This document shows, in pieces, positions 37,501 through 47,320 of a DNA stretch of 64,000 nt. The DNA is from Apostichopus japonicus (Eukaryota > Echinodermata > Holothuroidea > Aspidochirotida > Stichopodidae). A program made the position numbers and the translations under genes. How positions within the stretch are numbered: position 1 is the first letter of the stretch; each line of letters opens with the position of its first letter. The notes under the pieces are model-generated. The model did not search any database, was not told the DNA's origin, and worked only from the letters and a program-made list of their open reading frames with translations. Location: assembly GCF_037975245.1 (NCBI RefSeq), contig NC_092562.1:27851554-27915553 (forward strand), written 5' to 3'.

Positions 37501-40500
37501 CAACTGGTTTGACTAGTATTATAACTCTGTATACACCCACTCCCACCCCCCCACCACTTGTTAGTTCTGTGCAATTTTATTACCTTTTCGACCAGCTGCT
37601 AGCTCCCGCTTACTCGCATCATACCTCTGTCCTTTGGTTATGTTGATTTCATACTTCCGTTTGAACTCTTTCCAAGTTCCCAGACACCCTGGATTTGCCC
37701 TGTTATTATAATTATAATTATAATTTTAGGTTTTACAGTCTTGTTCAGGGCCAAGGCCATCTCACACGACTTTACAACTTAACCCTGGTCATTGGTAACT
37801 TGTAACACCTACACACCAAAATGTGCACAACTCAATCAATCTCTCCTGGGGCACCACAGGACACCACAACCTCGTGTCCCCAGGGGACTTCCCATAGGGT
37901 GCAGCCACAAACCGGCGCAAACAACTATATTTACAAGTTACCTCGCAAGTCCCCATTTATACACCTGGGTGAAGAGAGGCAATGGAGATAAAGCGCCTTG
38001 CCCAAGGACACAACGTAATGATCTGGCCAGGGCTCAAACCTGTAATCCTTAGATCACAAGTCCACTGCCCTAACCACTTGACCACAACGCCCTCATTACA
38101 AATGAGCGGTTATTGCAACTCCACAAAATCTTTAATATCACCCACATTGATTGACCTAACTGTTTCCTGATATTGTTCAAGTTTTTAATACACTGCACCA
38201 ACCTGAAAGTATATTGCAATCTCCTTGGGGCACAACGGTATTAGGACTTGTAACAATAGGCACATAAGAATAAAATAGGCCGGGAAGGCTCTCTTGTGTT
38301 AGACCCTATCAAGCAACTACCTATACATTTGGGGGATAGCTAAGCCTAAGGGTTGTCAAATACACTTTACATCAGGTTGCTATCCAATTAACAGTCTTTG
38401 TTGAGCTTGAATTTCTTGTCATTTAGTAGATCATCTTAGATGGGAAGTCAAAGATTGTACAGTACCTAGCTTACACCACCCAGCCAAGGTTTGTACACAA
38501 CAACCTCCAATGTTGTTAGATTTCAATGCTTCTAATGTCACTACCCTTTAACCTAACAATCATAGATTTATTCAAGTCCGATTCAAGTTCGCACCATAAT
38601 AAAGAGTTACTCGGTGAGTTACATAACCGTTACCATATAGAATGAGACCAAGTAAGAGCAAACTAGAACCAAAACTTCTAATCGAAATCTAAAAAGGTCC
38701 TTGGTAAATTAGTAGAGTTTGCTCTAAAATAAAGAAATCCTTTGACATAATTGATCATTAACTGATCACAGTTGATCATTAACTCTATTTGTTTGCTAGT
38801 GGTTGTGCTGAGGCTTCTCTCCACATTTCAATTCACTTCACTTCACATAAAAGTCACAAATGAAAATATTTCTACTTTAATTCTTTCTTTTATTCCTTTC
38901 CCCTTCTTTGCATTCTTCCTAAGTCATATAACCATGCCATCACTTTATTTTATGTATATTGCATAAATCTATGGTACCAGCTCCAGGCCCTCTATTAGGA
39001 TATTAAAAGAGAAATAACCTGAAACTCGGAACTGAAACTCACCAATCCAACACACACCATAGTTCTCCCATCTTGTTTTGCAGAGCCGTGCCGGTCAGAC
39101 CGTATCGTCTCTTCGTGTTAATCTTCTTCAGAGCGACTGTGATCTGAGAGTTACTCTCCTGGTAGGAGCGTAAAGAAAAACAGGATACGTGCATTATCAC
39201 GACAAAGATCTTTCCTCTGTTCCTCTCATTAACGGAAAGTAAAAGGGCTTCTCTGTTTGCCGAGTATTACAAACGACGTTGACTTTTAAACACTGAGAAT
39301 GATCGGGAAGGTTTATGTCAGTTTAAGCAAGTAGCTTGACAAAATCTTCCATCTATTACTCCTTGCTAAATTTGTGTTTCTATCTGTGATTACGTTGCAA
39401 TGCATTGAGACATCATACAAACTATGAAAAATGGATATAACTTCCTGTTAAAAAAATTCATCGAGTCAAAATATAACCCAATTTCTTTTCTGTGATATAA
39501 TATACGGCACTTTATGAATGTGGCAGAATTTCCTGTTGTTTTTCAGACACAAATTACAATACAATTGCACAAATTCAAACTTGGTTGCAATTGGTAACAT
39601 TTATTTTATGTATACTTCATCTACCTACAGTACACATATTTTGCCCTCTTAGATGATATTTTCTGCACAGTGGTGTAAGTGCTGCCCAAACAATCCAAAC
39701 TAACTCAGTTTGGATGTATATCAGGGAAAAACGTACCAGTCTCTTTGTAACTTTGTACTCTGTAAGGTTGCTGTAGTGACTTCCCACAGGGGCCGGTCAG
39801 TACCGGTCAACCTACCTACCTCCTCCTCCTCAATCTGCCACCCAAAGTGTCTAGTTGTGTGGTTTGAGATAGCATTCAAAATCTTCATGTATCTTAGCCA
39901 TCATATACATCCTTGTGGTATCTTAAGTTTATTAAGTAAGTAACATCTTAACTGTACCCTGGTTCCAGTCTTGACATTTACCTTGATCTTATGAACTTCA
40001 TCCACAATGACAGCAGTCCAGGTTATTTCCAGCAAACTCTCCTTTAATAAATAAACAGATTAATGAAACAAAATGTAATTAATAATGTATTAAAAATGCA
40101 ATCGATGCTATTCGAAGACAAACCTGGTATTGAGGACTACTATTGTTAACGTCAATTCCATCATTTTATAAACCTCTGAATCCCTGTCCATGAAGTTTAT
40201 TGTAGTCTAACTCTCAAGAATGGAGGAAACCTCCTTTACTATTTAGAGCTGTCATTTTGATTTCATAACAATCATTGGGTAAAACATCATCTTTTACAAA
40301 AACAATTCTGAACAGAGCACTATATTCATCAATGATAAATAAACATAACATTAAAAATACTAATGTAGTGGAACAAGCAGAGAAATGGAAATATCACATA
40401 TTACAGATATCTAATTGTCCCAGAGTAGAGAATGCAGCCAGTTGATTTATACTACAGAGGACAAAGGTATTATTTCCTCTCCTAACGTGATGGTCCACTC

Positions 40501-43500
40501 CTCCACCTCTCCACCTGATGCTAATTGGTATTTCCATGATCACGACATACGTTATAGACCACCAATCACACCCTGTGTTAAAAACATCAACGGGATGACC
40601 AAAGAAAATACTTGTCGGGTGTAAGAATTGTGATGTCGGTTTACCATACTGACTATTAATGCATTTAGCATTTGTTGGGCTCCACAAAATTTCAAGCTTC
40701 CCTTTCGATTTGGACTCTAGAATCCCTCAAACAACTCACAAACCCACCCACCTGCCCCCCCCCCTTGATCTGACATTGTAAACTTGTCTGTGGGACAAAG
40801 GTCAAAGGTCAAAGATAATTACCAGTTTTAATCTGTAAGTTTCAAAAGTGGTCACCACAACATCTAAACGTCCTCTTAATGCCTTGGCCAGAGTTTCCTC
40901 TCTATCCTTGCCGTGGTATTTGCTAGAAAAGATATCGGAAAAAAGTCAAATGCTTTCTTTTGAAAACCAAAAAAAAAAAAAAAAAAACAATGCAATATCT
41001 GACAACCTTGTGATACACTCTTACAGTAGTAAATTTCAAAACAACTCTAATGCCAATAATGTTCATTTTCATGAATATTAATGAGTTTGCATGTTTCATA
41101 TGTATAGAGCAAAAAAAGATACACACTTCTGGGAAGATAACCCAATTTAACACAACAAAATAAAACAAAAATATCTTACATATGACAATTCATCTTTTTA
41201 GATAAAGCTAAATTAAGGAAGGTTTATATATTCAGAAATATTGAATCTGAATAAGAACCAAATCTTACCCAACAGAGCAGTAAGTCCAGGTGTCCAACTC
41301 TTCGAGCCAGTTATACAATACTGAGTTGGGACAAATAATCAAAAATAGTTCCACAACTGTGCTCCCAGCTTCCTACAATATTAGAAAAAATATTAAAATA
41401 TAATTCTCACAAAAGAATGAAAAAACGGACATGTGAAGTTCGGAAAAACTGAATGATATATAATGGAGTCTTGATTTTCTCCCTTCAAAAGGTGCTAATA
41501 TCCCAGCTTGTATGGTTTATGATGTGGGTGGATGAATCCATATGGCATTCATGCCTATTATTAGCAGCCAAACGTTTTCCTTGCATGCATCAAGACCTTT
41601 TTCAGAAAAACAGTTTCCTGTAGTTTTCGGTTGTCCACTAGATAATAGAAATATCGCCAAAACCATACATTCAGAATTATTAAAAACTCTTTTTATCAAT
41701 ATAAATCACTGCAGTTGATAGTTTTGATATTATTCATAATCAGCAGTAATAATTTAAGTTCAGAAACAATCTTTTCATTTTTATTCACTCATAGCGAGGA
41801 ACATACAACACAAACACAAAGTCACAAAAATCAATTTTGACAGGATTTAGGTTAATATTTAAATTTTTTAACCCTAGAACTAAATACATATATACATTTA
41901 TAAGGCAATAGCCAAACAGCTTGATTTGGACAACCTTCTCCAGACACGTATGCCATCTTTCTATTGCCATGGTAATACTTGATTTGATACTCACATCTCT
42001 CAAAAACAGAGGTAAGCTCCTCTGACAATCCTTCTGACTTCCTTTCTTATGAAGTATGGCACAAATGAAAGCAAGAACCTAACAAGTGAAGACACAACTG
42101 AGTTATTATAAATATCCCACCTTTTGGTTGTTAAGGGCTCAACAAAACTAACCATTTATGTTGCATACCCAAAAAAATTGAAATTCTAGAACAAATTCTT
42201 CCTAAAAGAGGAATTTTCACTTTCTCTGCTAATGAAAAATTACAACCCTTCTCTAGACAGGGGAATTTCCAATCTAGATGATGCAGTGATTTCTTTATCC
42301 TCGGATTTATATTGCAGGTGTCAATTGTAGAATTCTAATGGTTAACACCAGCTGGCAATGTTAGGACACAAAACGTATTAAGTGACCGTTCACTCATATT
42401 ATTAGTTTGCTTTACTTTTGGGTGGGAAGAAAAGGACAAGACTCAACCTATATGATGTTCTGTCAGCCAAATATATGGCCTTTCATACTAATGGATGGAA
42501 TAATAAATGGGCGACATGCTTTTTCCTTCCTAAATTGAACGTAATGTAATTATTCATCATTTTGATTAGTTATGGTTCAGTAGGTGAGAAAATTTAAGGT
42601 GTCCTGTTTGGAATATTTACAATTATAGTTAGAGTGATACTTGAAAGGTATTAGAGAAGACGTCAGACAGTTTGAGCAATCACAAGATCCTCTTCTAAAC
42701 CAGTATGGTCCAAATACAGCAGGGTTCAAACAGAGCAAGGATCCAACAGATCAAGGATCCAATAGCTAATTTATCAACAATATGAAATCATCTACTCTTA
42801 CCTGTATCGTTTTTCCGAGTCCCATATCATCGGCTAAAATGGCACCTTTGTCCTCCAAGAAATGTTGATAGAGAAATCTCACCCCTTCTCTCTGATATTC
42901 ACGGAGGTAGCGATTCATCGTGGCTGGGATCTGCATTCCATAAAGAGACAATTCGAGCAAGGTACATTTAAAGTGTTCTTCATCATGGTTTACACTACCT
43001 ACCTTTGTATCATACAGCTTTGACTAGTCGCATGCTACCATACTTATTACCAACTACTCATTTCCTCTGATACAACACTCTCTGACCTTGCATCTTTCTT
43101 ACCCAATACCACAAAATCCCCATAGTCCACCACTAGTCATCCCTGATCTTCCAGTAACCCTAAATGTACCCTTCTAACTCCCTTGCTTTACCAACTGGTC
43201 CCCCAATAACTACTTATCCACTTCCTCAAGTAAATATCCAAAGTGCTTCCATAGTACCCCTATAACACCTCATATTCCCCACTCGTCCCCCTATTCTCCA
43301 AACAACCTCCATAGTCTAAATGTGCTTCGACTCTACCATGGTCCTCCTACACCACCCCACCCCCTCATACCCCCACCAACTCAAGTAAATAAGGGCCTGC
43401 TACTTCTCTCTTGTCCCGCACTAATCATGCCATTCCCTAATCTCTTAACTTATCTTTAGTCCTCTAAACTTCTACTACACAACACTAGTCCGCCATAGTT

Positions 43501-46500
43501 GCAACTAACTTCTTTCCGTACATTTCTGAGATATGGATGCATTTCAGAAAAGTTATTTCACTGATTTCTTCATCACAAGGTCCTCTCCCACACAACCTTA
43601 AAAACCTAAGCTGATAATTGGCTTGATTCTCCTTGAAATTTATGTCATGATATTAAGGTAGAAAGGAAAAATAATTCCCAAATTTTTCTGCCCAAATACG
43701 AAACCAATATGACATGATAAATGCAGAAATATTCGTGACAATGTTTACAAAGGTTTCAAAGTTTCTTGTAAATTTCAAACCCTTTCACCTGTGAGAGCAG
43801 GACTTCACAGTTACCACAATCTTACACTGAATAATTTACCTCAACAGTCTTTTGAGTACCTTCTTCAGACAGGACAAATGGCACTTTAGGCCCGGCATCT
43901 GTTTTTCCTGGAAAATAAGGTTTCTCCAGCTCCTCTTCCGTAAACCCTTTGGAAATGAAATAAATTAGTGTAAGCTTTAACATAGTCGAACATGTTTATG
44001 TTCATTCTATAATGTTCTATAATGTTCTAATGTTCTATAATGTTCATTCATTTTGTCCCACATTTTAAGGCCTGATAACTCCACATGGAGTACAATCTTT
44101 GCTACATATATATCTGTGTGACTAGTTTCATCACAAGAATCTGTCATCAAATATGCATAGAGGTGATGGTTGCATTTACCTCTCCTTACAAGCATCCCAG
44201 CTCACCAGGATGCTTCGAATTTGTTTCTCTTTCATCCGCGCTATAATTAAATCTTCACTTTTGTAAAGACAACAGATTCACTATTGATGAAAGTGCAATT
44301 TCCACCATTTTTGTATGGATTATAAAAAGAAATAAAATGTGTAAAAGTAAGTTGGCCTGACGTTTCGATCCTAGCAGGATCTTCTTCAGAGGCTAAATGA
44401 CAAGTTACAGTAACAGAAGGGACAAAAACACGCACAGAATACAGACAGGTTAATGAGCACGGTGAACACAATGAGATAGATGAAAGGGGATTATAAGTAG
44501 ACAAGGGATGGTGAGAAGAAAGCAACAGGGGAAGGTAGGAGATAAACAGTGGAGGGACAAAGAGAGGTTTAAAGGCACAGGGTAGGGAATAAACTGGAGA
44601 GGGACAAAGACAGAAAGGTGTGGAAGAAATAAAAGAAGAAAAGAAATAAAATCACAAATATCGTACCTTGAAGCTGCTTAATATGCTTAACATCTTTTTC
44701 CAAAACTAAATTTGGTGGATCTTTTTTCATCTTACTGGACAGTTCATTTGGACTGAAAGGCAAAAAGAAGAATGTTGATTTTTTTTTTCTCTCACATCTT
44801 TGTAAGACAATCAGTGGAAATTATATCACAACTTAGAGATAAATATACAGGCTGGTGGTCATTGGAAGTGAGTTGCAGGAAAGTACAATTAAGATATGTA
44901 CAGGAATGAAGAAAACAATTAAGTTATTGTCAGCTATATATGCTAGAGGGTATTGTATCTGGGCTGGTTCGTCTCACAGCTTCATATAACATATTAATAT
45001 CTGTTAATATCGTAATGTTTGTTTGAGTCACTAAAGTAAAACATTACCCTTGCACATTACTGCACAGAATGTTCGGACGCACAGCCTTTGATAGAATGAT
45101 CGTCATGACGGCGCATTAGTAAGGAGAGACGAATAGGTTTTAGGTGATCAGACAAGCGGCAAACTTATGGTCAAAATATCCAATGGGATGTACACCCTGC
45201 AATACACATAGGTATTACATACTACTGAATCATTAGAATCCATTCCAGTTAGAATCAAGGTTTCAAGGCATTTCAATTTCACTGACGTTTCATGCAGAGA
45301 GGTGGTGGGGGGATTTTTTTGGCATTTATTTACCAAAATGATATTTACAAGACAGTGGGAAAATTAAGTATATCATGGAAATTATTTTTAAATTTATTCT
45401 ATGAAAGTATGAGATTACTATGTCATATGTGTAGTGAACAATAATGATTATGAACTTTAATTGAGCAATGAAAATTGCCCAAGCAACACTTAAGTGTGCA
45501 CTGGCAACGAACATTTTGACGGAATAATATTGAACAGTGTATTGAAATTTATTCTATTGTCATTTAGTACCTTATTAACGCTACTCAGTTAACATGATGG
45601 TGACGTTTCGAAGACAATTTCTCAAAGAAAAATTCAGCAGAAGTACAGTACTTGTTAAATTTAATACAACACTGCCCCAAATTATAGAATAACTCCAGAT
45701 ACTGTACAGTCTAACTGTTTCCTCTGTCTCCTTTTAACTAGACATATATCTTACCTTGTATCAAGCTTTTCATTAGCTCTCTGAGGAGCCATTTTCCTCT
45801 TGCCACCAAACACTACTCTCTGTTCCTTTGTCATCTTCTTGCTATCATCTCCTCCATCTTTGACAGTTGATGGAGACTGAAATTCAAGGGATGCCTTGAG
45901 AGGATCTGTGCCCAGCAGAATCTCTTTGTCCAGATCTGCATATTTATCTCTGGAAAGACAGTGAGAAGAGTGACAACTGAGTCATTGGGTGCGTCATCGG
46001 TGTAGGCAAAAACAGATACCGATATACCCACTGACGAATACCTGGTATTACCAGGTATACCCGAATTTTCCCCAAGTCACCATTGGCTGGTCATGTAACC
46101 TAAAGTCACCATTAGCTGGTCATGTAACCTTAAGTACCCATTGGCATGTCATTTAACCTTATGTACCCAATTGGCAGGTCATTTAACCTTATGTACCCAA
46201 TTAGCTGGTCATGGAAGAACAAGTACAGAAGGATGGTCATGTAACTCTTAGTCACCAATGGTTGAAACATAAAACCATACGAAAAATGGTCGTAAAATCA
46301 CAGACGAAAGATTCGCGAAAAATTACGAGTAGTCTACTTCCGGGTGGTAGATACGGAAGGAGGAATTAGTGGGCGTGGCCCAGGGAGCTGGGGCACAGTG
46401 CTTACACGTTTCCAAATGTGTAGTTAGGTAGATAGGATAGGAAAGTGCAAATTGTGGAGTGGGAGACAAGTAAGAGAGGAGCGAAGTAAATCCTTAAGTC

Positions 46501-47316
46501 ACCATTGGCAGGTCATGTAACCTTATGTACCCAATCGACTGGTCATGTAAGAACAAGTACAGAAGGCTGGTCATGTAACCCCAAGTCACCAATGGTTGAA
46601 ACTTAAGACCATACGAGAAAATTTCTCTTCAGACACATTTGATAGCAAAATAACACACAATCAAAACCATGTCTGCTCCTTTGTTGTATCAAGTAGGTGT
46701 TCCATTAGAAAGAGTTAACATACCGTATTCTGACTTCCTCTGGGAGATACCTTAGTGGGCTGACAAGTCCAGTCCTTAGCAAGCTGGAAGATTTTGTAGA
46801 TTTGTTTTCTTGGAAAGAAAAAAATACAATAGTCTCCATTAAATATCATTACTAATGACTCATAAAATGATAAATTCCTACCGACGAATGTCGACAATTT
46901 CTCAACTAACCGATTACAGAATTAAAAGAAAAGATACTAAAATTAACTATGAAAGATCAACAACAACAAAAATCGGTCATGTGTGGAGATTCAGAATGTT
47001 TTTATAATACGTTTATAAGAAAAAAATGGTAGCGATTTTTCCTCAAAGGTTGATATCTTTTAAGAAAATGCCAAAGGTGTTTCCAAATATTAATTGGACA
47101 TAGACTATAAAGTATGGTAAAGCACTATTCACCCTTACTTGAGTCCCTCTTGCACCTCTTCAATTTGCCCAGCGGTATTATTCCATTTTCATCTGAAGAG
47201 TAGTCGCAATACTTCACAATGGCTTCTTCTCCTTCACTGATTCTGGAGATCACAGCTGGATAATATTCTCCATCACCTGTGTATTCAGCCAGACATAAGT
47301 CACCAACTTTCCACAT
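24529..47316 (-). CDS. ERCC6L2: ERCC6L2-like SNF2-family DNA repair translocase
   Basis: Twenty-three coding exons join in phase: 47139-47316, 46724-46808, 45755-45949, 44667-44752, 43840-43946, 42802-42930, 41995-42078, 41269-41372, 40823-40922, 39982-40041, 39043-39158, 37584-37699, 36720-36803, 35930-36078, 34766-35074, 33848-33993, 32284-32479, 31185-31337, 29864-29935, 27910-28570, 27229-27383, 26541-26752 and 24529-24919. They give 1295 residues up to TGA. The order Tudor-like domain, SNF2 ATPase with DDMGLGKT, C-lobe with DRAYRIGQ, then ENAKRYF and ELFGLKNLF, and a distal VHSN-x-KVIGASR plus MAK-x-LDFSSV segment matches vertebrate ERCC6L2 throughout. That protein acts in nuclear and mitochondrial DNA repair and end joining. 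The first coding exon has an acceptor (gtgtag) four bases before its ATG and an in-frame TAA between, so a 5' UTR exon lies upstream, not located. Distal frame: see 24106-24528. Confidence 0.95.
25040..26135. repeat. 30-bp minisatellite with 120/150-bp higher-order units (ERCC6L2 intron)
   Basis: Units such as CAATGGGTCTACCTACTGCA recur every 30 bp. A marker phrase GCACAATGCATATAAGCAAT recurs at 25201, 25351, 25472, 25622, 25772, 25893 and 26013, spacing 150 or 120-121, so four- and five-unit higher-order repeats alternate. Because 30 is a multiple of three, the plus strand reads as long stop-free frames; these are not genes. It lies between exons 22 and 23. Confidence 0.93.
29864..36078 (-). 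CDS. ERCC6L2: ERCC6L2 exons 14-19: C-lobe and brace region
   Basis: Residues about 482-823. Exon 14 has a cysteine cluster, [17 protein letters not shown], equal in layout to CTCRSGQKRRNCCYK of the human protein. Exon 15 (309 bp) ends [10 protein letters not shown]. Exon 16: [15 protein letters not shown], motif IV/V region. Exon 17: [19 protein letters not shown], then [17 protein letters not shown], motifs V and VI, the arginine-finger end of the ATPase. Exon 18: [10 protein letters not shown] and [12 protein letters not shown], a block specific to ERCC6L2 and its relatives. Exon 19 is a 72-bp lysine-rich linker. All motor residues look intact. Confidence 0.93.
30774..31000. repeat. 55-bp tandem triplicate followed by a CAGGTGTACT repeat
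   Basis: GGGGCGACCAGTCTAAC and GTACACCTCAGTGTACTGAA recur three times with a 55-bp period, then about five copies of a ~10-bp CAGGTGTA(C/T) unit follow. Lies in the ERCC6L2 intron between exons 18 and 19, along with ordinary AT-rich intron sequence. Confidence 0.88.
32700..33285. repeat. ~52-bp minisatellite (ERCC6L2 intron)
   Basis: About eleven units with GGATACTCAAGCCTAATACT and TAGAATGGAACAATGTGTAG, period about 52 bp. Lies between exons 16 and 17. Confidence 0.92.
35230..35890. repeat. ~20/40-bp minisatellite of GGGTAC-rich units (ERCC6L2 intron)
   Basis: Units such as CTATGGGTACTTATGACTAG and CATGGTACCCATGAG(T/A) alternate over about 650 bp, with many KpnI-like GGTACC words. Lies between exons 14 and 15, ending about 40 bp from exon 14. 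Confidence 0.92.
36400..36655. repeat. Degenerate tandem repeat of ATGAGGTAGC units (ERCC6L2 intron)
   Basis: GAGGTAGCGTGCATGA, GATGTAGC and GAGGTAAC variants recur with irregular 20-30 bp spacing between exons 13 and 14. Confidence 0.7.
36720..42930 (-). CDS. ERCC6L2: ERCC6L2 exons 6-13: SNF2 ATPase N-lobe
   Basis: Residues 218-481. Motif I is DDMGLGKT (about 251-258) after [17 protein letters not shown]. Motif Ia region: [20 protein letters not shown]. Motif II is DEVH (about 370-373) where most relatives have DEAH. Motif III is GLTGTALQN (about 396-404). Exons 12-13 give [23 protein letters not shown] and [19 protein letters not shown], the arm that leads to the C-lobe. Exon junction phases were all checked and fit. 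A reversed tRNA-derived SINE lies just outside exon 12, at 37705. Confidence 0.93.
37705..38095 (-). mobile_element. tRNA-derived SINE, minus orientation
   Basis: Read on the minus strand it begins GAGGGCGTTGTGGTCAAGTG (A-box region), continues with a TTGTGATCTAAGGATTAC arm and a B-box-like GGTTTGAGCCC, and has the CGTTGTGTCCTTGGGCAAGG phrase common in marine SINEs, ending at the far side in a (TAATTA)n tract next to ERCC6L2 exon 12. Its 3' tail lies 6-30 bp from the exon 12 acceptor and may supply its polypyrimidine-poor branch region. Confidence 0.75.
43840..47316 (-). CDS. ERCC6L2: ERCC6L2 exons 1-5: Tudor-like domain and linker
   Basis: Residues 1-217. Exon 1 reads [20 protein letters not shown] and continues with [20 protein letters not shown] and [10 protein letters not shown], a Tudor-type beta barrel as at the N-terminus of ERCC6L2. 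Exons 2-4 are a basic, low-conservation linker ([30 protein letters not shown]). Exon 5 has [14 protein letters not shown], matching the vertebrate DEDLEKPYFP segment just before the ATPase. The intron between exons 4 and 5 holds a Penelope-type hammerhead remnant at 44354. Confidence 0.92.
44354..44394 (-). ncRNA. Hammerhead ribozyme-like motif, Penelope type (ERCC6L2 intron)
   Basis: On the minus strand: stem I GCCU (44393-44390) pairs with AGGC (44358-44355); CUGAAGA at 44389-44383; one extra A; stem II GAUCC/GGAUC with loop UGCUA; GAAA; then ACGUC. ACGU is self-complementary, as in the minimal hammerheads of Penelope-like elements that are thought to act as dimers, and GUC is the preferred cleavage triplet. 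All parts are present, so this is the best preserved hammerhead in the window. No Penelope coding sequence is seen nearby. Confidence 0.65.
46030..46600. repeat. Degenerate tandem repeats with GGTCATGTAACCT (ERCC6L2 intron)
   Basis: Phrases CACCATTGGCTGGTCATGTAA and TACCCAATTGGCAGGTCAT recur with about 32-bp spacing at 46070-46260 and again at 46500-46600, separated by a single-copy block. The two halves share AGTACAGAAGG and CAATGGTTGAAAC, which indicates a duplication of about 330-390 bp. Confidence 0.8.
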
Positions 47317-47320
47317 TTAG

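Noticed and set aside
45600-45650. Another hammerhead: minus-strand text ending GAAACGTCACC near 45604
   Set aside because: The box before stem II reads TTTGAGA and stem II has only about three pairs; it may be a distant relic but cannot be supported.
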